Below are positions 10,398-22,155 of a stretch of DNA of 64,000 nucleotides, one piece after another; position 1 is the stretch's first letter, and the number at the start of each line of letters is the position of its first letter. The notes beneath the pieces were generated by a model. The model ran no database searches, was not told where the DNA came from, and worked only from the letters and a program-made list of their open reading frames with translations. This DNA is from Daldinia sp. FL1419 (lineage: Eukaryota > Ascomycota > Sordariomycetes > Xylariales > Hypoxylaceae). Made by a program: the position numbers and the translations under genes. The stretch lies in NCBI GenBank assembly GCA_025201765.1, contig MU623406.1, forward strand, positions 62,001 through 126,000, read 5' to 3'.

Positions 10398-12202
10398 TTA
10401 TACATCTTCGCCCAGGGCATCAAAGCGACTGCCTCTTCCAGTGAGATAATTGAACTCGTGCTTGTTAGAATCGATATCTTCTCCAGATTCCTTTGAGCCT
10501 AGGACGTCTTGGATCGACCAAGCAATCCTTTCGGCTCCGATTCTAGCTCCGATTAGGTTCGGTGCTCCGGGTCCGAGTTGTAGCGCAGCGAACCGGCCAG
10601 CTAGAAACATAGGGACGTCATCTCTCCACTATAGTATTGAGTTAGCCGCGACATACTACCAGAGTAGAAAGGACGGGGTAACTCATTATATGTTAGGGGA
10701 TCCTGATAAAGGGCGGTTGGATTTTGGGGGAGGCTTAAGGGGTAGACAGGGTATAAAATCTGGGATGAGCCTACCGCCATGTTCTCCGTAATGCAGGGAA
10801 AGCCCCCGCAGCTTTCGACAGGGTAATCAGCACACATTGACTTCAAGAAAGGGAGACATTCGAAGTCACTTTTGACGCCAGTCGCGAAGTAGATGTGGTC
10901 GATCTGAGGAAGTGTTTGGCTGTCGTCTGATAATGACAAAGTCCAAGTCTTGGAACACGGGTCCCAGGTCTTGTCTTTGATTGTAGTATTTTGCAGCAGA
11001 GATAGCCGGCCGGTAGATATATGCCGTTCAAGAACTTTCTTATACGGAGGCGTAATGCTGCCTCCGTTCCGAGCGGTCATTATCTTCTCCCATCGCTCCA
11101 CAGCAGAGTCTGAAGTCCAGAAGGCGGCTTGTTCGAAGTTCCGGAACTTGCCTACCCATTCGAGCCCTATATCAAAGTACTTTACTTTCAGGGGTCCGCG
11201 CATCAACAACCATACTTTGTTTACCCCGCGACGAATGGCCAAGTCGGCCAATTGAGCTGAGGTTAGTCCTCCCCCAACGACCACGACGTTAACCGGGGAT
11301 TTGTTACGCAGTTTTTCTCTAACGTGCGCCGACGGGAATTCTCTAATATGCATCGCATGCGTTGCGCCTTCTGCCCCTTCTGAAATATTATCGGGCATCT
11401 CTGGTGGATTACCACCTACGGCTAATACGACGGTCTTTGCGTAGTGAGTACCCCTATCAGTTTGGACGGTAAAGACCTTGTCAACTTCGGAGATGTCTTC
11501 ATGGTAGTCGTAGCGAATGTCCTCTACTTTTTCATGGCTTACCACGTTGCCGCGTAGCCCATAGCGGTCCATAAGGCATCCGCAGTGCGAGGCAAACAGC
11601 GGCGTCGAGGGAACGAAATAGTCATTCCGATCACGCTCGTCAACAGTAGGCTCTGTCCGCGGTCTTCTATGGTTAGCACGTGTTTATAGTGAAAATCTGA
11701 ATGGGGAAGCTTACATTCTTCCGGCCTTCTCTCTCTTCTTTCGTTGATGTTTACTTAATTCTTTCCCAACACAGCCCCGAAGCTCAGTAAGCTCATTGTC
11801 TCTATTGTTTCTGTACGTATAAGCTAGTAGGCCGTCTCGCTCAGCTGGGTCGATATGGAAAAACATCGGGCTTCGAAGATGAGAGATGTTGAAAGTTTTA
11901 AACAAGGTATTCCATCGTGCCATCCAACAGTTGTCTGTAGCGTCAAGCACTAAGAGGTCAAGACCCGCATGACCCGACGTAGTGGACGATTTTCGGCGCG
12001 TCTCGAATCCCGATCTGTAGTGTTTAATACTGGCCTGGTTTCGGTGTTTTTGAATCCAGTGGTATCTTTGATGTTCGTCGTCCGAAAAATTTGCCGCTGG
12101 CATACGTTCAGATAACCGCGCCGCGACTGCGAGCCCGCAGGGCCCAGCGCCGACGATCAAAACATCGTGGACTCGAATATCACCCATTTCTTTGGTAGCC
12201 AT
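10398..12202 (-). CDS. FAD/NADPH-dependent monooxygenase-like protein (ornithine N-hydroxylase-like fold)
   Basis: A 536-aa flavoprotein in three exons: 12202-11715, 11666-10775 and 10628-10398. Intron 1 (48 nt) is GTAAGC...GCTAACC...CATAG; intron 2 (145 nt) is GTAGGC...GGCTAAC...CTATAG. The N-terminus has the FAD dinucleotide motif VLIVGAGPCGLA (about residues 14-25), and a second Rossmann motif VVVVGGGLTSAQLA lies mid-protein for NAD(P)H. FATGVKSD resembles the ATG-type motif of N-hydroxylating and Baeyer-Villiger-like enzymes. Exon 3 starts WRDDVPMFLAGRFAALQLGP, a strongly conserved C-terminal block. There is no signal peptide, so it is probably cytosolic. It would use NADPH and O2 to hydroxylate a small molecule; the substrate is unknown. 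It is not beside siderophore synthetases, so a siderophore role is not indicated. Confidence 0.8.
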
Positions 12203-12668
12203 ATTTATCCTTGGGCTATTGAAGATATAATAGCAAGGTAACCTTCGGCGGACTGGCGGCTATAAGACATCGGACGGGGAGAACCCTGATGGTAAATTAG
12301 ACACCCTGATGGCATCTTTCTCTTCAGTGGGGATGACCTTGAGGTCACCATTTCCCAAAACGATTCATTACGCCATATGACCTCAAATAGCCTCTTAGCC
12401 CTCCCTCAGATCAAGACATTATCATCGTGTTAGAAGTGGATATTTGATCAAAGGCCGATTGCGGAAGAACTGATCGTTTTACGAGACCATTGAGAATGGG
12501 CTCCAGTATACGCGAGGCATTATAGAACTAACCCCTTAACCATGATGTAGCCAAGGCTGTCAACTCCCCATCTCTACTTAAATTTTGGTTTGATGTCATC
12601 GCCAAATTATTCACACATTCCGTCTCACATTTCGTCTAGACCAGCCGAGAACTCACCAACCAAGTCCT
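12203..12668. other. Intergenic spacer
   Basis: Promoter side of the monooxygenase and 3' flank of the YwbE-domain gene; both are on the minus strand. No gene or repeat recognised. Confidence 0.5.
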
Positions 12669-13283
12669 TCATTCGAAATGTTCCGAGACATGATGAGCCA
12701 CAGCTGTCTCGTCTCCTTCGAATGCGCCACAGACTGGGCATGTCACCGTAGCCGATGTTACGTCGGTAGTAGAATTTGCCACCACGTTACTCCTTAAGGA
12801 CTGATCACCCCGGGCCGACCCGTCTGGCTGGTCAGTCTGTTTTGAACTATTTTTGTTCTTGCCCTTGCGTTTCGAAGGTATAATGTATGCGCTTAAGTCA
12901 GTCTGTTCGGGTGGAGCTTCAAGAGCCTCTTCTAACCTCGCGTCTCGATAACGCGGTCGACGCGCACGTGGCTGTGAAGAATTTCCATCTACCGAATCGA
13001 CTGGCGCACCTGAGGCTAACGTAGGGTTACTTGCTGACGCTACATCATTGGAGATAGAACTGATATCATTTGACGTCGACGAATTAATTGCCATACTTTG
13101 GACGCGTCCGATGCGACCATCAGTAAGTCGTACTTTGATACCGCGATGGTGGTCACCTCGCGTTAGAACATCACGAACAGTTCCGCTTACTTGGCGGCCC
13201 GTGCGCTGATCGGCTTTTAGAACAATATTCACAAGTGCGCCTCGAACAACCTCGGCCGTATTCGGAACTCCACGGGTCGTCAT
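12669..13283 (-). CDS. YwbE-like (DUF2196) domain protein with C-terminal C2H2-type zinc finger
   Basis: A single exon encodes 204 aa. Residues about 10-65 (VVRGALVNIVLKADQRTGRQ, then GTVRDVLTRGDHHRGIKVRL and GRIGRVQ) match the small YwbE/DUF2196 domain, best known as a free-standing bacterial protein of unknown function that looks like a nucleic-acid-binding beta barrel. The middle is a low-complexity Ser/Asn/Asp-rich linker with basic patches (RARRPRYRDARLEEAL and KRKGKNKN). The C-terminus CPVCGAFEGDETAVAHHVSEHFE-like segment supplies C-x2-C...H-x3-H, a UBZ4/C2H2-like zinc finger. The arrangement suggests an RNA- or ubiquitin-related adaptor, but that is inference. The start is the first ATG, in a pyrimidine-poor leader. 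Confidence 0.75.
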   Translation of the reverse strand: MTTRGVPNTAEVVRGALVNIVLKADQRTGRQVSGTVRDVLTRGDHHRGIKVRLTDGRIGRVQSMAINSSTSNDISSISNDVASASNPTLASGAPVDSVDGNSSQPRARRPRYRDARLEEALEAPPEQTDLSAYIIPSKRKGKNKNSSKQTDQPDGSARGDQSLRSNVVANSTTDVTSATVTCPVCGAFEGDETAVAHHVSEHFE

Positions 13284-14470
13284 CGTAATGGTGTGCAGTG
13301 GCGTCTGGGGATAGGATGGGGGATGTGATGGAGATCGGTGAGCAGATAGGATCAGATCTGTTTTTTCTTCTTTTTATTAGGAAAATGTGACGAGTCTTAA
13401 AACAAAATCCTTCATTAATTGTTTTCGACCCCTCGACCCCCTCGACCCCTTTTCTTGGCCCCCTCCGCGATATAAGATAATTACCTCTTTATACGCTATA
13501 TTCTTTATAGACGCAATTATACGCTTTACTGCACTCCGCTTGGATGCGCACCTCGCCCTTGGATTCCATGGCTCCGGGTTTTCTCTTGCAGGTTCTACTC
13601 TGCAATATAGCTTCTAAATAAGAGTAATGAACCATGGGTGATTGCAGCTTGCATGCAGCATGCATACAAGTCTCGTCACGGGATCTCTCTCTCTTATAGC
13701 CGTAAATTCATTTATCCTTCTCTTGCATATTCCTATCATCGGCCAAATTCTATCGCCATCTCTCTTGTTTTTTATCGCCGACAGGTAATTTTCCGACCGG
13801 TCACCAGTCACCAGTCACTATGCAGATGACGAGTCGTTTTTGGAGTACGAGATAGGAGATGGCCGTCAAGCAAGTGATAGAAAAAGGATCCTTGGAATGC
13901 ATTAACACTTACATAAAATCTTACTTACATCTACAGTTCCAAACTACCGAATAAGTTATCAACAATTTTACAAATGTGGTAGGATTTGCTCTATTAGAGT
14001 ACTTGTTCATTTAGGATCTAGTTTCCATTATTTACTGCCAAGAGAATTCTATTTGAACTTAAACGGATGTTAAGCTGGTTCAAGATATGCGAATTATTTC
14101 GCTATCCGCTTGGCCGGTTCCCCAAGGAGCCGTATTAGTGGAAATCGATCTCCAAAGACGCCTTCTCTTCGACCCTCACCGACTACCGGAAATTTTCCTG
14201 GCTATGCTTCACGCGATTGGTTAAAGCGTCTCCAGCTAGTTCTCCATCCCTTGCAATGGACACGCTAGGTTAGCTTGTCGCCATCGACTAGCCCCTGTGC
14301 CTGTAATGCTCCGATATAAATGGCAAACCCTCTCCTCGACCGGCAACTTCTTGGGCGCGTAGCACCCAAACTCTCAAGGGCTCAACTTACAACTCAATAC
14401 GGAAGCCTGCTCTCCTACGCTACCCCCCGGACTTGTCAGACTATCTACGAAAATAACGGCTTCACTCAGA
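13284..14470. other. Divergent intergenic region with low-complexity tracts
   Basis: It separates the minus-strand YwbE gene from the plus-strand esterase. There is a Pro-coding-like tract of three CGACCCCT units at 13426-13450 and a short ACCAGTC repeat near 13802-13817. A 76-codon open frame at 13387-13617 has no recognisable similarity and is not called. Confidence 0.5.
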
Positions 14471-15460
14471 ATGCGCAAGGTATTGGCGGAGCCAGCTGAC
14501 CGCTTGCCAAGGCCGCCTTATGACGCTGAGATAGACGCGATATTCAAGGCTCTGGGCGGTACTCCTGAGAGGTATGAGGTTGAGAAGCTTAGGAAAGACG
14601 CAGCGGCGAGGACTCAACCTCTCACTCACGCTTTACTTACCGACAAGAGTGTTAAAGTCGAGGACGTCACAATCCCTGGACCTCGAAGGGATCTGACGGT
14701 CTCGGTTGTACGACCAGCGGCCGCGACGGGTGATCAGCATCCATGTATCTTCTACATCCACGGTGGCGCCTTAGTTGCAGCAGATCGCTTCGCCGGATTG
14801 GATACTAGTGTTGTATGGGCAAGGGAGTTCAATGCCATCGCCATCAGTGTGGAGTACGGACGTGCGCCAGAGAATACCGGTACGCAACCAGCAGAGGACT
14901 GCTACGCGGCACTACTATGGGCTGGTAATCATCTATCGGAACTAGGTGTTGATCCTGACCGCCTGCTACTCTACGGCACGTCTGCTGGAGGCGGTTTAGC
15001 AGCGGCCACAGCATTGATGACACGTGATATGGGCGGCCCAAAGCTATGCGGCCTTGTCCTCGAATGTCCCATGCTCGACGATAGGAACGAAAAGGTCTCA
15101 TCAGAACAATTCTCCACTGGCCCATTTTATAACTCGACTCTAAACAGATTTGCCTGGCGCTGTCTCCTCGGTGAACGTGCCGGTGGCAGCTCTGTTACCG
15201 AATATGAAGCACCCGCTCGAGGGCAGGATCTCTCAGGGTTACCACCGACATACCTCGACTGTGCTTCGGCTGAACCATTCCGGGATGAGATTGTGGCCTT
15301 CGCCTCCAAACTATGGGAAGACGGGGTACAGGCAGAGCTCCATGTGTGGCCTGGTGGCCCCCATGGATATGAAAGAATAGTTCCTACGGCGCCCTTTGCA
15401 GTAATGGCGAGGCAGACCAGGCTGGCCTGGATCCGTAGAACCTTCTTTCAAACAGCCTAG
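14471..15460 (+). CDS. Alpha/beta-hydrolase of the hormone-sensitive-lipase (HSL) type
   Basis: A 329-aa esterase or lipase-like enzyme without introns. The catalytic set is complete. HGGA (residues about 97-100) is the oxyanion-hole HGGG-type motif. GTSAGGG holds the nucleophile Ser171, and Asp272 (in EPFRDE) and His298 (in GGPHGYE) complete the triad. Strand-helix spacing and length match the HSL/Est family, which hydrolyses short acyl esters or tailors secondary metabolites. There is no signal peptide, so it is probably intracellular. The first residues before DRLPRPPYDAEID are not conserved-looking, but ATG 14471 is the first in-frame start. The physiological substrate cannot be told from sequence. 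Confidence 0.88.
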   Translation: MRKVLAEPADRLPRPPYDAEIDAIFKALGGTPERYEVEKLRKDAAARTQPLTHALLTDKSVKVEDVTIPGPRRDLTVSVVRPAAATGDQHPCIFYIHGGALVAADRFAGLDTSVVWAREFNAIAISVEYGRAPENTGTQPAEDCYAALLWAGNHLSELGVDPDRLLLYGTSAGGGLAAATALMTRDMGGPKLCGLVLECPMLDDRNEKVSSEQFSTGPFYNSTLNRFAWRCLLGERAGGSSVTEYEAPARGQDLSGLPPTYLDCASAEPFRDEIVAFASKLWEDGVQAELHVWPGGPHGYERIVPTAPFAVMARQTRLAWIRRTFFQTA

Positions 15461-18400
15461 AGTTCTTGGCTATCAAATTTGCCATTTCTATTTAATCTGA
15501 TATAGCCGCTGCATAATCACATTATGTGGCTCCACGATCAAACGATTCGGTGGTCTGTGGGAGTTTTTCTGGACTATTCCAGATTATAGGGGGGGTCAAA
15601 GCCTCCTATCTACCCACGTTTATATTCAGGTTGTGCGTTCACAAGCGAGTTTGGGTTCGGATTTGTATTGGTCACGAGCTTTTCCCCTGGATCAATGTAC
15701 AACATTTGCTAGTTATGCTTCACCGGACATATCTTTTTTGGTTGGTGAATAGCCCTGCCAAGTGCTTCAAGGTGTATTAATAATAAGTCCACCATAGTTA
15801 TTAGATTCGTAAATTGATAGAAACCGAACAATTCTCATATCCGGCGTCGGTATTAACGGCACGGCTGACGCGACAAGATCAATTAAAGCACCAAATTGGT
15901 TTCATTCGGGTTAACTTGAGGCGAACACGAATTTTAAGCAGTTTCGTTATTGTAGGAACCAACCAAACTTATAAAGATCTTTGGTTCATTTCTCCCGCCT
16001 CACTTTTCGCGATGGTGTCGTTTCATTATCCCTGTCGCCACGCGATAAGATGCAAAGAAGAGAGGAAAAGCTAAAGTGTTATGAGTTAGTAGGAGCTCAG
16101 ACCATCATTTTCCCATAAATTAACCAACAAATATTCAGCCCTGCAGAGCAATATTCTCCATTTAGCACTCCATGTGTAAAGTATTCCAACGGACACGCGT
16201 CAATTTCACGCCCCGAGGGAATGGAGACTTCATCGAGATCTATACCACGTTCCCCATTCGGTCATTACCAGATATTCGCGTCTTCAAGGATATCCGAGGA
16301 CCCTTCTCGGCCTCCGGATACCAAATTTGTCGTCGTATACAGACGCTCTGACATGAAGGAATGACGTGCGGTTCTCCATATTAATTCTAAAGTACCTATG
16401 GTTGTCATTTATCAGAAACCTATTGCGCAAAGCGTTGTAGTTATCATTTAGTCTTCTTAGGCGACGGCATATTTGGTCCCCACTCCCCTTTGACGTATCC
16501 GTGCGAGGTGTTGCCATACCTATAATATTTAATCTATAGCCTTGATTTGAAAGAGTAGGAGTAAGCGAATCCATACCATATACCTGGAACCTTTGTCCCA
16601 TTCCGCTTGAGGAGTAGAGATCGAAGTGGCCATTATGATTGATTCCGTACGTAATCTTAATACTATAATATATACCCACTAAAGCATCACCGCTGGCTAT
16701 ACTCGGTCTCGCTGAAGGTTCTGAGTACCTTTGTAAGATACCTCATTTATGTTCGAGACCAATTAGTTTGTATTCTGGCGCGGACAAGTCATTAGGAAGC
16801 TAATGTTGGTGTTCGCTCGTGTAGGTATGCCGACGTCTCTCACCTTCTACCCACGTTAACTATTATATTCTAACATATCAACCATACAGACTCACCGCCA
16901 GATTCTTTCGTAAATCTTTCCCATCTACTACGTCCTTTCCATCATATGACTCGAAACTATACGATGCATACCACGACACCATTGTAACCCGGCAAGACCC
17001 GACACGATACGATAGATGCCTTTTCCTTACGTTGGATATTATACCTACATAACAGGTGCCTAAACATAGCAACCAATTTAACCATGCTCTTCCGGAGAGG
17101 ACGTCGACTTCATAGCGGAGTTATCTCTCGGGGTAACGAACTCTTGATACTTTACATGATTGCCCCTATTCTAATAGCAGAGCGTTGGTCTAGGATGTAC
17201 TCAAACTCAGTAGAGTTACCGGTTTCACAATGACGTAGCGTAGAACAAACTCAACCGACCCGACTATTAATTAGGTAGGGTCTTAGGTAGTTTACGTAGG
17301 TAGCTACGATACATAACGACGGTTTACTTAGCGGCCAGAGGGCATGCAAACCTTCCAGCTAACTTACCTACACTATGGCGCGAGGGACGGCTGGGGTGCC
17401 GAGGCAACGAGAAAACTGCTACCATGCGCCTAGATACAAGTATAAGCACCAATTCTACAAAGATGACTTCCCAAGTAATTCTTTTTTTTCCCTTGCACCT
17501 TTCAAGATGGACCTATCATATTTCATAGAACACCCCCCCCCAAGAGTAGGTACTTACGAATACCAATGAAGAACGAAGCTACACAACAACAACAACCCCT
17601 AATCATATTATTTATCAAAGTAGATTATTATTCCACCATGTTTAACATTTCAAAGTTATCAATCTCAAGTTGACAACGAGTATCTTCAAATAGCTAACCC
17701 ATATTCTCTTCCCCTTTTCCTCGATGAGCTATCAATATAGCAAAAATATAATCCACCTCCACGCGTAGCTGAACGGAAAATAGCTACCATATCCTCTCAC
17801 CAGGCCTAGGTATGTTTTATCTTGGTTGAGACACCCTACAAGGCCCTTGCTAGGTGATTTCTGTAGCTACCTACCTCTGCACCAAGCCGAGTCCTCACCG
17901 GTCTCATAAGTGACCCGCCTATAGCGCCTAAGTAAATGTCCGTGTTCAACTAGATGCATAGTACTTCATAACTCATCTACCTGAAGAATGACACGTCACC
18001 CTCGATTCATATTGGAAACAGGGCTATTATCATAACTAAGTACAGATCAACTAGTCTCGATCTCGCATGATCAAGCTACCTAATAGCTGGGGCCATTTTC
18101 ATATCGTATTCTCTCCCTCAACAGAATTTGGGACAAATTGGCTAATCTGAAAGACGTCTGTGAACGATCAGTTGTTTAAAGACTAGACGAGAAGCTATCA
18201 GCATAGTGTGGGTGGCCATCAAGTCCGAAGCTAGCCACCTTAGTAGGTAGATGTTACGAGGTGAATACTCCAAGTGGAAGCTCAATCAGCCGCGTATACA
18301 AGTAGACACTGTCAACATGGGGTTCCCGTGTTGTCCAAAAGCCAAAGACACCTAAGTATAGACATCCTCGTGTTCCTTATGCAATCAAAGCGGACACATT

Positions 18401-19574
18401 ACTCCATGTGTTAAGTTTTATGATCCCACAAGGAGCAGTGTGACAGTCGATAGGCGCTATCCTCCAGGGGGGCATTACCGTCGCGATACGCTTTGGCCGG
18501 TCTATCTTTGCCTAGTGGAGCCCGCTGAAATCCTGCAATGCGCCCAGCAGCCACCCAAGCACCATGCATCTGCGCGTGGAATTAGTGACTCTAATAATAA
18601 TAGTTGTTTTAGCGGCCTCTACTGTATCTAGGCAGCGGTTTACTATCAGTCAATCAGCCATAAACGAAGGTATCCAGCCGGGAGTGACAAGGGGCTATTA
18701 AGGAATGGTATAAAATTAACTTCGTACTTATCCACGCAACTTAGCCCTCCATACATCCAATAGTCCCTTAAACCAGTATCAGAAGCTCCTAAGGAGATCA
18801 TCGTCCCAATGTCCCTACGTCTCACAAAAAGCAACACAGCGAATCCGCAACAAGGGGTATCAACTCGTTAACGAACCAGGGAGTACGACGCGGCCGCTAT
18901 GGAGCGGCCCATAACAGGGGCGTGAAAGCTCACCCAGCACGACTCTCACGGACTTAACACACCTACAGTATCATACCCAGAGTAAGATATGTGACCTTTT
19001 CCCGAATGAGGGCCGCGTATCAAAAACGCACCCATTCAACGACCGCCAGGGGTAGTTCGGGAAAAGTCGAGATGTGATTTGTCGCCCCATGAGAGTGTCC
19101 GGAAACGCATGAGTAAATGCGCCCCAGAGCGGTCGTAGCCCGAGAACCCATACTTCTACTCTAATACTATATCACAGGGCTTTGTTGAGCTTCTCATCAC
19201 AAAGCCGAGAGAAAAAAAATAAAACTCGCCCCTAGGGGTCAGCGGAGATTGTGTGAAGATCCCAGCATTCACGCCTCGCGAGGAAGGCGACTCGTACCTA
19301 GTGGCGCAATGAAAAAGGGGCGTCTGCAAATCAACGGCACCGGTGAGATTAGCTGTATCTCTCAAGGCTTTTGTCTTGCCGTCCCCTTTCAATGCCTAAA
19401 CCAGATATGATACCTATGCCCCAAGCCTATTGATATTTACAAACTGAATAGTCTCGCCGAACGCCAGGTTATGAGAGGATATTCAACGCCTAAGAAACCC
19501 TTATTCGATCGTTACCCAAGAACGCAATGACAGCTTCATCTTAGATATGCTTATACTTCTAAAAAGTACATTGC
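15461..19574. other. 4.1-kb gene-poor region
   Basis: No gene can be supported between the esterase and the kinesin, which face each other. The longest frame is a 131-codon minus-strand one (16679-16284) of unusual composition without recognisable domains. Simple features are a C8-9 run followed by purines near 17531, ACAACAACAACAACC near 17582-17597, and a cluster of TAGGTAG words near 17272-17305. The stretch is stop-rich in all frames and may be decayed repeat DNA, but no transposase motif or terminal repeat was found by eye. Confidence 0.45.
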
Positions 19575-21430
19575 TTACGTACATCTTTTGTCTCCATCCT
19601 TCTGAGCTACACCCACCGGTAGTTTAGACGGCCTCGTTCTCGCTGATTTCCCGGAACGTTTAGTATCTGGTTCCGTTTTCTTCGCCGCTTGAGCCTGCAT
19701 CACAACAAGTTAGCTTCCGTCCTGGTACATATGAAACTAATCAGCTAGCCACAGCCACCATCACTTACAAGCTCCCCGCGCTCGAGTGTAAATTTTGTTG
19801 CTTGCCAGTTCTTCTTCAAGGGGCTAATCGTGACGAGCATAAGAGTGAGACAGTCCTTGGTGAGGTACGGCTCTAGAACCCTTGTGAGCGTATTTGCTCT
19901 ATAACGTATCGGTGTTTGGTTCGTAGCGAGAGCGTCCAATACGCCCCCCAAGGCCATTAATGATGAGTTGATACTGCTCCCCTCGGTAAGATTTACCCCG
20001 GAGGTTTCTGCTTGCTTGCTATTTTCAGAGCCGGCGAGGTCTACGAGATTGAGTAGACCTTCGCGGTGCACACCCTTCCCTTCGATATACCCATCGATGA
20101 CCACCTTGATGCTAAGTATGAAGTGAGATCGAGATGAAGTCTTGTTCAGGGCGGTTGACCCAAAATGTCGGTTCTTCATCACGCCATCGACCAAAGTGCT
20201 GAAGTCTTTGGCTGAGTCCAGCTCCTGGAACTCGGAATTCTCAAGGTTTTGCTGGAATGTCGCAACCGCTCTCCTTCCCCCGTCAGCTTTGAGTAACCAC
20301 AATTTCTCTCCGTAGATCTCGTGGCAACACGCGCTAACAACCAATCCCATCCCAAGCTCGTGAAGTCTTTTCTTTTCGTTGAAGATCATCGTTTTTACCC
20401 TTGGAATGATACCGTCGTTCTTGCAGTTGACCCCCTCTTTTCGGGGTTTGTCTTTATCAAGATGGCTCATGATGTACGTTTTACCCGTGCCCGATTGGCC
20501 GTAGCAGAATAGGCAGGCTTTCTTGCCATTAATGACCGATTTCATGATGTCGTCCATCCCGTTGAAGATATCGCCATTAGTTTCCTCGGGGAGAAATATA
20601 CGATCAAATCCGAATTGTAGTAACCCATTTTGAAGTATCAGCTTAGTTGGATAATCAAAGAAGTCTCCCGTCTCCGTTGTGTAATCCAATAGGGGACCGG
20701 ATTTATCTGGTCGGATGCGACATATTACACGGATATTCCCCTGTAGTGATTGGACTCTTTGAAAAAGCAGTTGTTTTCTATTTGTTTCGATACGCAGTTT
20801 ATCGGTCAAATCCAGAATTTCTTTGTTCAGTTCATTCTTCAGTTCATTCTTCAGCTCCAACGACTCGATGTTGAATTTTTCCTCTTGTTTTTGAAGAGCT
20901 TCTTGATATAAGGCTTCCTGGTTGCGATACTTCTCCAGCTCTGTATGCGCTTGATATAACTCCTGCCTTAGGTTGGTTAACTCTTTCTCGTCTGATTCGA
21001 GTTGTCTCTTCTCTGGATCTATTGTTTGTGATATTTGAATTATATTTGTGAGATTGTTTTTCAGATCTTGTGCTCCTCTAGGTATCTGTAGTATCTTGGT
21101 TGGTTTCCGTCTTCTCCTTGTATATCTGGCAATATGATTTTCTTTTCGATATCTTGCTTCGGATTTGAGAAGCCTTAGTTGCATGCTTTCTATCTGTTTT
21201 TCAAATTTTGCGTTGTGCTCTCCTAATTTTGTGACCTCCTTTTCAAGTTTTGCAACCCTGGCTTTGGTTTCATCAGTTTGAGCATCGACGGGTTGACGAT
21301 GTTGACGATAGTCTCGTTCACCAACCCCGAAGATTTTGTTAACTACGGTTTTCAGAATGGCGAAGAGCATTTTGGCATTCTTTGTTAGGGGTTCCCTGTA
21401 GTCCCCATATCCAACTACTTGGAAATTCAT
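19575..21430 (-). CDS. Divergent kinesin-14 (C-terminal motor, Kar3/Ncd type)
   Basis: Minus-end-directed-type kinesin with an N-terminal coiled coil and a C-terminal motor, 593 aa. Exon 1 is 21430-19769 and exon 2 is 19694-19575, with a 74-nt intron GTAAGT...GCTAAC...GCAG. Residues about 52-232 are coiled coil with an 'LKNE' duplication. The neck LQGNIRVICRIRP is diagnostic of kinesin-14. The P-loop is GQSGTGKT (about 311-318), switch I NKTSSRSH (429-436) and switch II DLAGSE (464-469), all intact. Other usually invariant positions are altered (SACCHEIYGE instead of the SFLEIYNE pattern). Exon 2 adds a basic tail. The family's normal length is about 650-800 aa, so the N-terminal tail may be short or missing; a 51-codon basic frame upstream (21690-21538) could be an additional 5' exon, but no clean splice joins it. 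It is probably a paralogue rather than the main Kar3. Confidence 0.8.
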
Positions 21431-22155
21431 TTTTAGGGCTTTTTCGGATTTTCTATCTGTGCTTATACCAGCTTCGTTTACTTAGACATTGAAATTGTGT
21501 TGAAGCTGTAGTTCACCTAGTTACGCAGCTTTCCTTCACAACAGGGGTCCCGTCCCTTTATCATAAGTCTCTCATGTTTCACTACCTTTTGATCCTTTTG
21601 TAACTTTCGCATTCTACGCTTATATGGGCATCTTAGTATCGTACTATTTGGAATCATCTTGACTTCTCTTGTCTCATACTGTTTGTACATGGGAGCTTCT
21701 AGTAGTTTCGGCCTTCACCTGTAAATAAGCTACTCTTGTTCAACTTAACAGCCTGGTAAATTGAGACTATACTCACCTTCACCAAGATACTGGCAGAAGT
21801 GTAGTCATCATGATTGTGAAAAATATATTCTATTCGGAATAGGCAGCGCTTGTCGCCCTCCTAGGTTCCTCTGCTTCTATATATCAATATGATGTCGTGA
21901 AATTGACGTGAGATACGATTCACGAAATTTGTACTTAGATGTAAGACAGAGTGGGTATTTGTAGTGGACAATATACGGTATTGAAACTCGCACTCGCCAT
22001 AGAGCAGAATTGGCACCGGTGTTCTGTCTCTCTCTCGCCCTTTCCGGTTATACACTTGGGGGTTTGAGAATACCATTGCATGATGTACGTGTATTCAGAT
22101 GTACGCGCCAATTCGGTTCGGGTCGACCTGGATAGTTATACATGAGATCTGAATA
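21431..22155. other. Intergenic, kinesin promoter side
   Basis: It contains a minus-strand basic 51-codon frame (21690-21538, start MYKQYETREVK) and a splice-like GTGAGT...TTTACAG pair just upstream, which may be unresolved 5' exons of the kinesin. Otherwise nothing is recognised. Confidence 0.35.

Noticed and set aside
16284..16679. A 131-codon minus-strand frame in the 4-kb spacer
   Set aside because: ATG-initiated but without domain, splice context or recognisable composition; one such frame is expected by chance in this much non-coding DNA.
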